DNA of 64,000 nt. Source: Arctopsyche grandis. Its lineage: Eukaryota > Arthropoda > Insecta > Trichoptera > Hydropsychidae. Positions 1-12,085 of the stretch are shown one piece after another. Numbering within the stretch: the stretch's first letter is position 1; each line of letters opens with the position of its first letter. The stretch lies in NCBI RefSeq assembly GCF_051622035.1, contig NC_135355.1, positions 28,614,986-28,678,985 on the forward strand, read 5' to 3'. The position numbers and the translations under genes are program-made. The notes under the pieces are model-generated. The model worked only from the letters and a program-made list of their open reading frames with translations. It did no database searches and was not told the origin of the DNA.

Positions 1-403
1 ATCAGCCGTGGCACCCGCGGGCACGGGGTTGGAAACACTTTTTACGCGTTTTAATTTTTGTTTTTGTCTTCCGGGAAACGAAATCAAAGGGTTTTACATG
101 TATGCTATACACGTATGGCGCTTCGCTTGAGGCAAGACTTTTGCCACTACAAAGAAAATCCAATTTAATATTTTTTTCGTGTTTTGTATTTGAATACGTA
201 CTCGTAACGTAGGCACAGGCAGTTCCGGAAGTTATAATCAATCGCCTCGGGCTTTTGATTTAATGACAGAAACAAAATAATTCTCTAATACAAGTATTTT
301 ATGAATAATACAGTTAAAGGTTTATTTTGAAATTTAATATATAAAGTGGATTTTCATTTTATCTATGTATGCAGTAACTGAAATCAATTAAAATTGCCGC
401 CCA

Positions 404-418
404 CCCCCCCCCCCCCCC
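404..418. repeat. C15 homopolymer
   Basis: An uninterrupted run of 15 C, rare in such AT-rich DNA. It is a sequencing-error-prone site and a possible G4/i-motif former on its own. A reciprocal G15 run occurs at 52363-52377. Confidence 0.9.
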
Positions 419-660
419 ATATAACAAAATTTTCTTCTTTCCATAAGGAAATGGAAAATATTCTTTGCATACACCTTATTGAGTTACAAAATATGAAAAA
501 ATAAGCTTTTTTTTGAAAAAGAAATTATAAAAACATATTATGTAAAAGCGCCATAGACGAAATTTTTTTTCCAAAAATCTTCACATGGTCAAAAAAAATC
601 GTCCATCAAACTGTGTCACTAAAATACTACCAATTAACTTAATTTCTACCGACTGTCTTT

Positions 661-718
661 TCACTTTATCTATGTACATACATACATATGTACGTAATAA
701 CAATAGATACAGTTTTGT
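661..718 (+). repeat. dispersed TTTATCTATGTA module, copy 1
   Basis: The block reads ACTTTATCTATGTACATA, then TACGTAATAACAATAGAT and a CAGTTTTGT-like end. The same order is seen at 13868-13912 (+) and, inverted, at 5717-5755. Shorter echoes of ACTTTATCTA occur near 352, 3053, 12010 and 16074. This recurrence suggests the end of an old short mobile element. The class is not recognised. Confidence 0.5.
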
Positions 719-871
719 GGTCATGTGAAAATTTGAACTCAAAATCGATCACTGATCACGTTTACATAATATAGAAAAATGTGTGTGGCTCTGCGCGTCT
801 GAGTCAGTGTTTCTGTGTGTCTTTTTATTATTTTATATATGTACATATATGTATATATAAAATTATTTTTA

Positions 872-1190
872 TCTCAACCGGAAGTAGTACTTTTACCCTA
901 TAACATCGAAGTATTTTTATGGTTTTCTCGGAAACTTTTTGGTTTATTGAACTGAAATTTCATATCTAGAAGTTTAAGCTTAATACCAAGTTATATATAA
1001 AATTTGGTAAGCATCCGTTAACCGAAAGTGGCAGTTTACTCTTGTTCGATTTTCTTCCACTTTTTTTTCGACCCTTTAAACATTCAACGAAAAAATTCAA
1101 ATATTCTTGTATCAATTTGATGAAAATAAATGTTATTTTATTAAATGAAGCTATTTTATTTTGACCTTTTGAATTATTTCAACAGAAATG
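872..1190 (+). repeat. dispersed repeat R2, copy A
   Basis: This block shares an ordered series of segments with 18427-18930 (+): CTCAACCG..., then ACTGAAATTTCATAT, then a CCGT(C/T)AACCG segment, GTGGCAGTTTACTCTTGTTC, a CTTCCACT stretch and CCCTTTAAA. Copy A continues into a TATTTTGACCTTTTGAATTA stretch also seen in copy B. The two copies are clearly homologous but diverged, so this is an old interspersed repeat. No coding capacity is visible and the class is unknown. Near its end a CAACAGAAATGACTT unit occurs twice, about 24 bp apart. Confidence 0.6.
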
Positions 1191-1240
1191 ACTTGAAATG
1201 GCTTTCAACAGAAATGACTTCTGCACTCGAAGGGTTAAAA

Positions 1241-2145
1241 AAACACTTTTTTAATTGAAGTGAAATTTCATCTGTAATAATTTCAATTTTCCACTAGCTT
1301 AAATCCCTCGTTTTATTTTGAACCATTTTAATAAACTGGTATCATATGCTGTTGCGGTTTTGGCATGTTGTTGGACACGTCATTTAAAAAAAAAATCATT
1401 GATATTAAACCGCATACCAGATGTCGGATATTTTGATCATTCTGAATTTGCCGACGTCGTCGTTTGGCATTTGTGCGTAATATAATATAATGTAATGTGA
1501 GCGTCGACAACAATCGGCATTGTGCGTTAAATGTTAACGGCTGTTAGCGGGTTAACGGCATAATCGATGCGGACGTCCCTCGTAAAATATTCTAATTCGT
1601 TTCCATTAACGCCGTTTGAGGTTTCGTCATTCGTTACACTCGTAGCGAAAGCACGCCGTATCTTACTCTCTTCAAGCACGAGAACAAAAGGCGACAGGTG
1701 TTATCAATAATGTCGATATGCCATTGGACCCAAACAGATAGGTAGGTCACAAGGGATGATGGAATGAGGGGTATAGGAAGGGAAAAAAAATAAAAAAAAA
1801 ACAACAACCCAACTGAAGAAATTCTGTAGGGAATCATTCATTGAGAGAATGTGTATGTACCATACAAGTAATAATTCTTCAACGAATCCTTTCTTATAAA
1901 ATGTTTCGATCAATCTTCCTCGTGCGTATTACCTACATATGTATATGTAGGTATGTTAATACTGTGTGACATTGAAATCGTATGTTATGGTGATTGATCT
2001 TTGTAAGTCATTTCAACATACAATGTAGCAAATCAGAAATTACTCAAGATTTGAAGAAAATGATCCTAAGCCATTTTAATTGAAGTGATTTTGTTTTAGG
2101 TTGATTTTAGTGGTTGTTCGGTATGCGTGTGTCTATCCATTTTTA
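1241..2145. other. single-copy-looking non-coding stretch
   Basis: No supported gene. The part around 1500-1720 is less AT-rich than its surroundings and has no long open frame, which would fit conserved non-coding DNA. I cannot test conservation here. Confidence 0.4.
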
Positions 2146-2146
2146 G

Positions 2147-2758
2147 TAGAGACACGTATTTTGGGCATTTTGCTATTAATGCCAAATAGATAAATTCGGA
2201 ATCGATGCTAATAGATGCTAAATTCGTAAAATATGCGAATAGATGCTAAAATAACAAACAAATGTAAAATTAATTATTTTTACATACCTCTTATACAGTT
2301 CCCCTGGCTTTTCATTTAAGAAGTCATTTTTATATCTCTTATCTCTTATCCGATCGTTTTCATACTTTGTCATATTGCTTATTTTGGTCATCAATATACG
2401 TTAATGTATCGTCTGCCATTACGTTGAAGATAAAATATCGTATACAACGCGTTTCAAATTTCGAGCTCGTCGAGTTGCCTGACGTATACAACGCCAACGT
2501 CAACCGCGTTATACTGTCTTCTAACCTGTTCGCCGTGAAATGGCCATATCAGATTTTAATTGTTTAAACGCCTATAATTTCAATACATACATATGTATAT
2601 AAATTTTATTAAAATTCATCGAAATTGTTTATTATTGAAATTAAACTCTTCATAAAAATAAACGCTAAAATTGAATATTTTTAATGACCTAAAACGCTAG
2701 AATGCAACATTAAAATGCTAAAATTGACCAAAATAGATACCCAAAATACGTGTCTCTA
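2147..2758. mobile_element. TIR element with 19-bp perfect terminal inverted repeats
   Basis: The block begins TAGAGACACGTATTTTGGG (2147-2165) and ends with its exact reverse complement (2740-2758); the match extends by one more G/C pair outward. The subterminal regions repeat ATGCTAAAAT-like words in both orientations. If the outer TA is the duplicated target, the TIR starts GAGACACG and the element would be Tc1/mariner-like; a longer TSD is not evident. There is no long ORF, so it is non-autonomous or decayed. Superfamily is undetermined. Confidence 0.7.
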
Positions 2759-2759
2759 C

Positions 2760-3332
2760 GTATTAGCTTTAGACGTGTCGTCAGTGAAATCCTATGTTAG
2801 CTTTTATGTATACAGTATATATTTTGTATTTTTTAATATTGACAACACCTGCTCAAGCTTTTCGCATGAAAGCTAGTAACGATTCAATGCATAGTATCGA
2901 GAAAAATATTTTTTCCTTCCTCTTTTCGAAAGGAACTCGTGAATATATCACCTTTTTAGAGTGTTCGCTTTCGCAAATGCCTCTTCACTATTTATTGCTT
3001 ATTTTTTTCGCGCCGTGGTATTTTCGACTTTTCAGCTGAAATTCACGCTTTTTTTACTTTATCTATATTTTTTCATACAAACTTGTATGTATTATATCGT
3101 GTGTTTTTCTTTCTCCTCTGCTTTTTGTTCATTTTAAAAATAGACCGACTTGTGGTATTTTTTTCTCCTTTTATTACCAATGTGCGGTAAGGTTATAATG
3201 TAATTATAATAGAATCGTAGCTCCCTTATCAGGCACAAAAGCTACTCTTATCTGATAAGGTATACATGTCCAACTTGGAAATAAACATTATATCCTGTAA
3301 ATATATGTATATGAATAAATTAAAAAAAAAAA
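2760..3332. other. non-coding, AT-rich
   Basis: No supported gene. It contains a TTTTACTTTATCTAT echo near 3050 and a TATCAGGCA...TGCCTGATA-like imperfect hairpin (TTATCAGGCACAAAAGCTACTCTTATCTGATAAGG region) around 3226-3262. Confidence 0.4.
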
Positions 3333-3799
3333 ATGTAGATCAGCGTTTCCCAATCTTTTTTGACTCGCGTACCACTTGGTAGTACATAACGCTAAATTGT
3401 ACCACCATATAAAAATGATTGTATTTCATGAAATTTGTTTTTGCAAATGTAATTATTATATATAGTATTTGCATGGTAAGGAATGTGAAGACAGGATACA
3501 CGCAATATGTAGATCTGTTTTGGTAAGAAATTTTATGGAATTCAATTCAGTCAATTATAATATGCTCAAAGTTTAATATATTTATCTAAAATCTTGTCAT
3601 ACTTCTAATATTTATAGTAAAAATATTATTGATTGTTTTAATAAAAACTCAAAATTACAAAGTACATATAATATGTTTTCTTTTCATTAAATCTCCTTAC
3701 AAAATAAATTTATTGAGATCCTTGTACTTAGTTTTTTTTTAATTTGGTTCAAATGATACGAGATTTACCTTTAAGTCTGGAGGTGGATTCAATCAATTT

Positions 3800-4246
3800 C
3801 TATATTTGTCTTATTAAAATATATGAAGAGAAAGCTCTCTCAACCAGTTCAGTGCTAGTAAACGGCGACAGAAATTTAAGCGCTATATCATAAAGCTGTT
3901 TATATTCTTCACTAATACCTAGCCAAAAATTAATAACCTTATTTATTTCGAATTCAGTTTTTAAATGCTATAATTTTAAAGTTCAATCAAGTTCTCCTTT
4001 TCCTTGGTAGCTGTCCAAAAATGTTCATTAACAAAGGGGTTTGAAATCAAATTTTTTGCTTCTAAAAGGTTTGGGGAAGCACTGCATAAAAGACGAGCCC
4101 TATTAAATATTCAATTATTTTTTCACGTATATCCCGAGATATACGACTCTTGTTTTCAGATAAGAAATTATGTAAAGTTTCAAATACTTCAGTTTGATTA
4201 TTTTCAATACATAAATTCGAAATATCTAATTTTCTAATCATATTTA
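3800..4246 (-). pseudogene. hAT transposase C-terminal remnant, copy A
   Basis: Reading right to left, a 59-codon stretch begins MIRKLDISNLCIENNQTEVF and ends LPQTF; a separate downstream stretch encodes FWLGISEEYKQLYDIALKFL-like sequence followed by LVERAFSSY. The latter is the hAT dimerisation region seen in ZBED/SCAND3-like domesticated and active transposases, where the usual motif has a serine-rich ERAFS core. The frames are broken by stops and shifts, and the catalytic N-terminal and central parts are missing. The same breaks are seen in copy B, so the gene was already dead before the two copies separated. Confidence 0.75.
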
Positions 4247-4464
4247 CTTTTAATTTTATCTGCAACATTAAAGATTATTATCGAACTGGTCTCAAGTGTC
4301 AAATTCAAGTTATTTATTTATTGTAGCGTGAACGCGGTAAATTTATAAATGCACTCCTAAATCCATGCTGGATCTGAGGAAAACGTATCGATTACCAGAT
4401 TTTCGATCATCGACTGTACATATTGACGTCAACGATGACTAATTAAGATAATGTTTATTAATTA

Positions 4465-4685
4465 CTAGTTGTTTTACCCGGCTTCACTCGGTATTTGTAA
4501 TATAAACAGCTTAAACATGGCGAATCTAATAGTAAATATTCTTTTTTTTTTATTAAATTTATTTTAATCGAAAAAAATATAATATTCAACCAATTGAATT
4601 GTCGTCATGGAAATTTTATTTTGTTTTCGAAGTTCCCAAACAAAGATACAAACTTACAAAGTCTCTTTCAAAATTATATATTAAA
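4465..4685 (-). mobile_element. Helitron/Helentron-like non-autonomous element inside hAT copy A
   Basis: On the minus strand the element begins TTTAATATATAATTTTGAAA and ends in GAAGCCGGGTAAAACAACTAGT, i.e. with a CTAG terminus (4465-4468). The same start and end words occur at 60589-60808, 15543-15845 and 62446-62631. It lies at the equivalent site in hAT copy B, so it inserted before hAT amplification and is carried as a passenger. Confidence 0.75.
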
Positions 4686-4810
4686 TATAAAAAATATTTA
4701 TATTTTTATGATTATAAATCATTCATTCCTGTATATTTTTATGATTTTTTTTCACCAACCATCAACCGCGTACCACAGGTTGGGAAACGCTGATGTAGAT
4801 TATATTGTAT

Positions 4811-5105
4811 TTTTTTAAATATAATCTTCATTTTTTATTTTGATTACTGAAGTTAAATGAAGTAAATGCGTTTTTGTAAATAAATTTAATAATAAACAAA
4901 TGAATGTTTACTATTAGATTTTTCGGCCATGTTTAAGCTGTCTGTATTACAAATAATGAGCGAAGCAGGGTAAAACCACTAGTACTATATAATTATACTT
5001 GCAATAACAAATTTCATGAAATACAATAGTTTTTCTATGGTGGTACAATTTAGCGTAATGTACTACCAAGTGGTACGGTAGAAAAAAAAAGGTTGGGTAA
5101 CGCTG
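4811..5105 (+). mobile_element. hAT relic C with Helitron-like 3' end
   Basis: The right end GGTTGGGTAACGCTG (to 5105) and the preceding GGTGGTACAATTTAGCG... stretch match the transposase-side end of hAT copies A and B. Just upstream, 4877-4982 matches the Helitron-like passenger and ends in CTAG (4979-4982). No left TIR is seen. It lies directly next to copy A, so copy A either landed beside an older relative or the two are a rearranged tandem. Confidence 0.7.
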
Positions 5106-5159
5106 ATTTAATCCATAGAGACATCTATGGATTTAGACTTTTACATATTTTTTTTATTG

Positions 5160-5390
5160 TATGTATATAAATCAAATTCGGATAGTGGTGACATAGTGGG
5201 TAGGATGGTTTTTAGCAATCGGATAGAGGAACTGTTTCAACAATGAAATCAGATAAATTGGCAAACTCTGGTAGGAAACGATCGACGAGTCACATACATA
5301 TATCCAATTCTGACCATCAACATCGAACCCGGCAACCTGTCGGTGCATAGCATAAACGCAATTTTAAGCACCGAGCCATGCTGCTGGCTA
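5160..5390 (-). mobile_element. tRNA-derived SINE copy 1
   Basis: On the minus strand it starts AGCAGCATGGCTCGGTG (A-box region) followed by GGTTGCCGGGTTCGATG (B box). The shared central body has CGATCGTTTCCTACCAGAGT and the TGCCAATTTATCTGATTTC word. It ends near the ACTATGTCACCACTAT stretch and lacks a long tail. Confidence 0.8.
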
Positions 5391-7195
5391 GATTTAAAAT
5401 AAAATTTATCTTCTCGTTTATTTCTTTAAAATTTTGAGTGTTCAAGGCATAACAGAAAAAAAGCTCAAAAAGCTGTTTACAATTCATTAAAAGGAAATAA
5501 TGTAAATTTCCCCAAATAAATAAGAAATCCGTCTTTATCTAGATTTTCAATTGTTTTTGTTTGAGCGTTATAAATTCCGGCAACTTCATATGGGAGAGTT
5601 CATATTGTAGACATGTATATGTGTTTTTATATATGTATAAACATGTACATATACATGTATCTATGTACATACATACATATATTGCGGTACAATACGGGGG
5701 TTATCCATTGTAGGAATAAAAATTACTACGTACATACATAGATAAAGTAAAAAGTACACGGTCCGTAATATCTTCAAAAATTTAACGAGTCTATTGTCCA
5801 TAGTCGAAACAATGTAATATTTTTGGGTCCTATTTTTATATAAATATGTATGTGAATTTTACATATGTACATATGTTGAAAGTGAGAATATCATAACGGG
5901 GTCAGACTCGGCAGTAGCAAGAGGGTATTTTCGCTAATTTGCTGTAAGCCAACTTTTCATCAACCTGCATTTTCCTCCCTGGAGTGCACTTGAATAAAAT
6001 TGCATAACATCGGTTGCGATAACAAAAGCTGTACCCTCGCACATGAGAAGTTGTGGAGCAGTCGCTATGCACATTCAGCAGCAAATTTCCAAAAATTTTC
6101 CAACATATTTCCCATGTTGAAGATTCGAAATTTGATTTTCGATTGTTGAGATAGTTTTTAAAAATATTTCAGAGTTTATTTTAAACCAGTAGTTATTAAC
6201 ATTAAAATCTGGAGTGTTCCAGTAATTATTAACATTAACATCTCTCAATTTAAATTTATCTTTATTTATTATTTAAGAAATAAGAGGACCACAAGACAGT
6301 TTCAGAGAGAAAAAAGATTAACCAGATGTGTAGAATCTCGAAAATTCACCGGAACACTAAAAATAAGGCTAGTGAGAGGACGGTCTCCCACAAGATGATC
6401 AGATCAAATAAAAAAACAGACAGAATCGTCTGTTTTAAGCGCTACATTTATTTTGGCACCTAACCGGGAGGAGTGGAGATGATAGGAACATTGAATAACC
6501 ATTGAACAAGACGGGATAGAAAAAGATATACATATAATGTAGTCAAAAATAATTGAATTTACTCTAGACTTTCTAGATTATAAACAATGATAAAAATATT
6601 CATTACGTTGTTAATCTTATTTATCCAAATTTCCAAATGTGACTTTTTTCTTACTCAATACCAGCTTTTTAACAAGCCAGCTAAGCGATTACTCGTTGAT
6701 TATTTTCCGCCACATTTTATTTAGCCATCGAAATATACCGTATCACATCTGGCATATTTAAGTATGCACATCTTCCCATACAGAGGTTGTATAATACCGT
6801 GAGCCGTGATTCATGGAATAACGTTCTCTAATCCAAGAAACGACACGTAAGGCCTTAATGTTCGATAAGCCAAATTACACTCGTGTTCGATTGCAATTCC
6901 AGTTGCAGATGCACATGCAGCTCGTCTCGCAATCGGCTTTTCCCATTTTGCACAAATCAGGTAACAAAGGCCCCTTCTTAGAGTCGAATTATAGCACTGA
7001 TTCATACAAACGACGTGAATAAATATGACACTTCAAGAATGTAATTATGTATCGCATATGTACTTCAAATATACGAGGGCAACAATCATTTTGCCACAAA
7101 TTCACTGTAATGCAAAATCATCCTAATTACAATAAATATTAAACTATATTTTAAAAATAATCCTTTCATATCGTAAGCTCTCGTTGAAGTAATTT
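5391..7195. other. no gene supported
   Basis: AT-rich with TACATACATATGTA simple repeats near 5610-5690 and an inverted copy of the TTTATCTATGTA module at 5717-5755. A 64-codon minus-strand frame at 6811-7005 has balanced base composition but no recognisable domain and no clear start context. Confidence 0.5.
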
Positions 7196-7214
7196 TCATT
7201 GAAGCCAATTTCTT

Positions 7215-7400
7215 AAGCCACAGAGGGATTCAATACCTGGCCCGGTGTTTCTGGCTAGACCTTGGATATGTGACTCCTGGTCAATCGTTTTCGATCAGAA
7301 TTCGCCAATTTATCTGATTTCATTGATGAAACGGTTCTAAACAAATTGGCAACTTATCCTCATTTGTCACCATCATTTGAATATAATTTCAAATTTATAA
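7215..7400 (+). mobile_element. tRNA-derived SINE copy 2, head truncated
   Basis: The B-box-like AGGGATTCAATACC is followed by the central body: GCTAGACCTTGGATATGTGA, TCAATCGTTTTCGATCAG, GCCAATTTATCTGATTTCAT and TGAAACGGTT. It ends with GTCACCATCATTTGAATATA. It abuts the Helitron-like hairpin at 7416. Confidence 0.75.
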
Positions 7401-7415
7401 TAATTTTGTTTTATG

Positions 7416-7620
7416 CCCGTTGAAATTTCAACGGGTGCTTTCGAATAGATACATGATTTAAAATAAAGCTATGAATAGTAATAATTATTCATAGCTTAAT
7501 ATGAATAGTAATAATTAATTGGAATCGGAACTGAAACAGAAATCGTGATCGGTTATTCAAAATAAATTATGCAATAAAAAGTAAAAGTCGAAATCCGAAT
7601 CGGAATCGGCATCGGATAAT
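7416..7620 (-). mobile_element. Helitron-like relic with terminal 20-bp palindrome
   Basis: The perfect palindrome CCCGTTGAAATTTCAACGGG lies at 7416-7435. It is followed by GTGCTTTCG and, further in, by GGAATCGGAACTGAAACAG-type minisatellite words (7530-7615). The same hairpin + GTGCTTTCG + minisatellite order is found at 48628-48800, where the CTAG terminus is kept. Here the expected CTAG has decayed. Confidence 0.65.
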
Positions 7621-8015
7621 ATGAAAAATAAGTATTTTTACAACGCGTGACGTTAGAAAAATGTATTTTTAATTTACAAAACCCAATACCCACAATTATT
7701 TATAAACAACCCCCGATCATTGACCTTGCAACCTTGAATATTATTGAAAACAAAAAAATATGGTTCAAAACCTCGCTAAATAAAATTATTATAATTACTT
7801 ATTTTTATATGGCAAGAAGGAATATTTCAATTAATATTTAAAAAAAAGGCGAAATGAAGAATTGGATTTGGCGTGATGTTCGTGACCATTAGCTCAGTTT
7901 AGACATATATGAGGCTATTTTGAGATGACTGGTTTGAGTCGCGGCAAAGTCGTCTCGACGAAAAATGAATTTATCGATTTTTATCGATTCATTCATTATG
8001 TTCGGCGAGCGTTAG
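7621..8015. other. no gene supported
   Basis: AT-rich, with no exon-like frame apart from a 64-codon AT-rich frame at 7647-7841 that shows no domain. Confidence 0.5.
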
Positions 8016-8128
8016 GACACACACACACATACACACACCCACAGACCCACACACACACACACACACACATCCACACACACACATACACACACACACATCC
8101 ACACACACACACACACCCACGGACACAC
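8016..8128. repeat. (CA)n microsatellite
   Basis: An interrupted CA/GT dinucleotide array with occasional T and CC interruptions. Any frame through it reads His-Thr repeats and should not be taken as protein. Confidence 0.95.
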
Positions 8129-8254
8129 AGATTATCGTCTTTATATATATGATTGTTATAAATTAATAGCATATTTCATTTTTTTTTTTTATTTCAATCG
8201 AACGTGTACACTCGTCTTTACAGATCGCTTCAAAGCGATGAGTGTACATATACA

Positions 8255-8545
8255 ATACGATCAATACAAGCATTTATACAATGCGAATTATACAAACACC
8301 ATCCACAGTGACATCTATGGAGAATTTTTTGCAGCACTTTTATTATACAAATCGGCGAACCTCAAGACGCTGAATAACTTGAGATTTGCAAGAGAGATAG
8401 GAAAGAAGATGCAAATTTACAGGAACCGATTCAATGAAAATCAGAACGATTGGCAAACTCTGATAAGAAACGATCGACCTGGAGTCACAAACCAAGGTCT
8501 TGCCAGCAGCTACGAGTGGGAATAGAACCGTGACCACTATGCTCG
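8255..8545 (-). mobile_element. tRNA-derived SINE copy 3 (tail type III)
   Basis: The minus strand shows the B-box side GGTTCTATTCCCACTCG, the link GCTGCTGGCAAGACCTTGG, and the central body CGATCGTTTCTTATCAGAG. Its 3' tail (CCTATCTCTCTTGCAAAT ... ATAGATGTCACTGTGG) resembles the tail of the copy at 26096-26400, not those of types I or II. Confidence 0.7.
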
Positions 8546-10755
8546 AAAGCAAAATATTTTACTAGTTCACGCCAAAGTACATATAAACAAATTTAGACAT
8601 ATGATATTTGGTATTTTGGATATTTTGGTGAAAAAAATTGGAATGGCACCATGGTAAACATAAATTTAAAAAATAAAAATAAAAGGAAGAGATAAATACC
8701 AGATTAATACAGTTGATTTACGAGATTGGCTGTCGAAATGTTGATTTTAATGCTACTGAAAAATAGCTTCAAGATAATGCCACATACAAGTCAAGGGATA
8801 TTCTCAACCAGGTCACATACATTCCAAAGCATCAACTTGCCTTAGTTGAAAAGGAACCCCGTACAAGTGTAAATATCTATGTAACATTTTTGGGTTTAGT
8901 TAGTGGTTTTAGTCGAATACATGTGTATGTATAATATTTATTTATTTTAAAAACAGAAACAAACAGCATTAGAACGTTTTTATATAGCATTGATACCAAA
9001 AAATTTTCTGAAAATCAATAAAAACAATGAAAAAAATAAAAACAAAGAAGAAAAGCATTAAACAATGGTAGATATGGGATATTTATGATACTAAGAAAAA
9101 TAATCCAAAGATAGAAATTTTAAGCAAGAAATGTATGTACATACATTCATACATTCTAATTTTCAATATGTTACTAGTCATGCGAAGAAAATGATTACAA
9201 TACAGTTCGATTATTTAATACGAAACTAATTATTTATCCATCATTGGGTAAACTAACGTTCTTAGATGCTGTTATTGTATAATCTATATCAATCAACGGA
9301 CATACACTTGTTAGGATATTGCTGAACTGAAGGCTGACATGCTTCATATCATAATTTGTTTTCAAACACTCTGTAGAATGTGAAAAATTATTTTGGAAAT
9401 AATCCTTGAATTTCGTTTCGTTCTGCTCCCTATTAATACTTCGTTAATTCTGTCGAGTGAATGATTATCTTTTATCGACGTAATAAGAATTTATAGTATA
9501 CATACATGTGTTATTAATATCAATTATATATGTATGTATGAGTTAATATGTCTTACATCGTTGTATTGTAATATAAGATGAATACGATATCAACAATGAA
9601 TTTCATCTCAGCTCAAGCGCAAGATTTAATATGATGGGGTGAATATAATTGAAATGGGGAAAGGACACAAATAAGACAATTTCTAAGCCTGTTCTTATAA
9701 ACGTGTCTAATAAACATATTTACATACATGTACATAAAAGCGAACATAAAGAATTGAAGCGGTGAAAATACAACACAACGATAATTTACATTTTATTACA
9801 GTTTCGTTTGCAATTCATTTCCGACACAGTAAATCAACTACGACGAGAGAGAGATACATTTTTTTTTGTTTCGAGCGAAAAATTCATAGCGAACGGCCAT
9901 TTTGTTGCAAATCGAAATATAATGACTTTATCCCTGGATAAATCCACCGTCTACCCATTTTACGCGCTACAAAAGGTTGAAGCTTCCATAACGAATCTTC
10001 AACTTCTCGAAGAAAAAAATTAAATGTCTCTTCTATTCCGAAGCTCTCATTATCTGGATAAATTTGGTAGATGTACATACATATTATACGTGTATACATT
10101 TATTTCGTCCCCCATTCTCACACCAAAAGATAAGACAGATTGGATAAACGACAGGGTTTCAATCTGCCGTTGGGAAAAGGGATCGATTAATCATCATGGG
10201 AGACACCACAATGTGAATAAAAGGGTACGAAAAAGTTACACAAAAGATCGAAGTGATTCCATTATAAATTAAATGGAAAGAGTTGTAAAATTATTCAAAC
10301 TCGTTCAATATAAATTATAAAAAAATTGTAATAAGATCGTTACATCATTGGCAAACAAACTTTAAATCGTAAATTTGTATCTCGTCGCAATCTTAAAAAA
10401 ATGGGAATTTTTCAACTTGATTAACCTTAATTAATTCTCCAATCTGGCGGTCGTGACAAAGCGAAACTTTTTATATTAAAATTTGATCGCAGTGATGATA
10501 TTTTTAATGACATCTTATTATATTTAAATACATCCATACTACGATAAAGCGAGTGTTTTACTTTTATAATTATAATCATCTATATATATTTTTTTAATTT
10601 TACCCATTACTATTTACAAACATGGTATTTCAAATATGCTAAATATTTCTGCGTCTTTTATTTATAATTATTATTTGGGCACTTATGTGCCGAAATTATT
10701 TATAAAATACCTTGTATAAATTCTCTAAGGCTTATAAATATACATACATGCATAT
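8546..10755. other. no gene supported; one weak exon candidate
   Basis: Mostly AT-rich. At about 9799 an acceptor-like TTTTATTACAG precedes a frame open for 75 codons to 10023 on the plus strand. It holds poly-Phe from a T run and no known motif, so I do not call it a gene. Confidence 0.4.
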
Positions 10756-10758
10756 ACA

Positions 10759-11105
10759 GCCAGCAGTATATATCAATGATTACGTTGATGCTCACCACTT
10801 AGAGGTTCCCGGGTTCAAACCCTGGTTAACCTCGATTGAAAATAATGTATTTAAATGTATTTTTGTAGTACTGGTAAGGTCCGGATTTGGTATTTGTGAC
10901 TCCAAATGGATCGTTTCCAATCAGATTTTGCCAATTTATTTGATTTCATTGTTGAAACGGTTTCCCATTAAATTGGCAAAACCATCCTACCCACCGTGTC
11001 ACCACTATTTAAATATGGTTTAAAATTTGTAATCTATACAATTATATATGTACAAGTTTTATACCACAGATATCGTTCAGAGGCAACCCATATATTAAAA
11101 TGGAA
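10759..11105 (+). mobile_element. tRNA-derived SINE copy 4 (tail type I)
   Basis: Head: AGCCAGCAGTATAT..., a B box CCCGGGTTCAAACCC, then the central body (TGGATCGTTTCCAATCAG, GCCAATTTATTTGATTTC, TGTTGAAACGGTTTCCC, CACCGTGTCACCACTAT). The tail carries ATATCGTTCAGAGGCAACCC, which is the type I tail also seen at 43016-43365 and 56128-56462. Confidence 0.85.
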
Positions 11106-12085
11106 AATATAAATTAAAAAAACGAATGTACACATATGTACTTGTATAAAACCCGTAAAGGATACGTCAAAAATATGAAGAATAAAACCTTTTAAATATC
11201 CGAAAATGTATTGAAATAAATGTACTATACAAACATTGCAATGTGTGCAATAGTGCAACCCGCTACAGCGCATAAAATTATAGTTGGCAAATATTTACCC
11301 GTTGCGCCTTTTGAGCGCACGCTCTGTTTGCTGAAAGACTATTGCGTTTTTTGATTGCTTTGTGAGCTAAAAAATATTCAATCTGCAAAAAGTTACGTTC
11401 AAGATCATTGCCGGGTACTTTTAAAACTTATAGAGTGTAAATATTTAAGCCAACATTACATTTGCACACACTGAATGTATGTACATATGAACATGTTGCA
11501 TGTACGTATGTACCTTATAACGTGTTATATTTTATCTTTGAATTGAATTCGATTTAAATATATTATAAATATCATGTTATTGAAATGCAATTCACGAAAC
11601 TCTATCAAATCATCGTTTATTAATAATACAAAGTAGTTCATACATATATATCATACGTATACAACAACCTGAAACAACATATGTATCATACAACAACCTG
11701 AATCAATACAAAATCGATTTAAATGCAAATCACGTATGAGGTTGACTCACATTCGATCATTATAAACAAATAAATATATAATATTGAGGTGGTCGTGTGA
11801 ATGCGAGTTTTATGTCAGCTGAAAATATACCAGCCTGACATCTGAAAGCTTTTACTATAAAGTGCGATCGTTAATTTTTAAAGACGAACGGTTTCAGAGG
11901 TAAAAAATTTGAAAACAGAATATTTTATTCGTAATCGTGTTGGTGGAAACATATTCAAAGGGCCGGGCCGTGTTGCTTTTCAACATTTTTAGTCGCTCCC
12001 ATTTAGGATTTTTACTTTATCTATATATACGTAGATTCAGACTTAATGATTTTTGACTGATATGTACAGCATATTTCATGTAAGT
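11106..12085. other. no gene supported
   Basis: AT-rich and without a long open frame. A TTTTTACTTTATCTATATA echo of the dispersed module lies near 12008. Confidence 0.5.

Larger units (their letters stand above)
1..860. other. AT-rich non-coding left edge
   Basis: No convincing exon is visible on either strand. The stretch is AT-rich with homopolymer runs, TACATATGTA-type simple repeats and one copy of the TTTATCTATGTA module listed separately. Confidence 0.6.
3341..4792 (-). mobile_element. hAT transposon derivative, copy A
   Basis: The element is 1452 bp long. Its ends are CAGCGTTTCCCAA (3341-3353) and TTGGGAAACGCTG (4780-4792), typical hAT TIRs. It is flanked by perfect 8-bp direct repeats ATGTAGAT at 3333-3340 and 4793-4800, matching the hAT preference nTnnnnAn. 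On the minus strand it keeps only C-terminal transposase pieces with stops, so it is non-autonomous. It also contains a Helitron-like passenger at 4465-4685. It is nearly identical in organisation to 60451-61895, in the opposite orientation, so both descend from a common source by cut-and-paste transposition in trans. Confidence 0.93.

Noticed and set aside
6811-7005. 64-codon minus-strand frame with good-looking codons
   Set aside because: No known domain, weak start context, no splice evidence; kept only as a remark.
8016-8128. His-Thr repeat protein frame through the CA array
   Set aside because: It is a translation of a dinucleotide microsatellite; there is no coding evidence outside the array.
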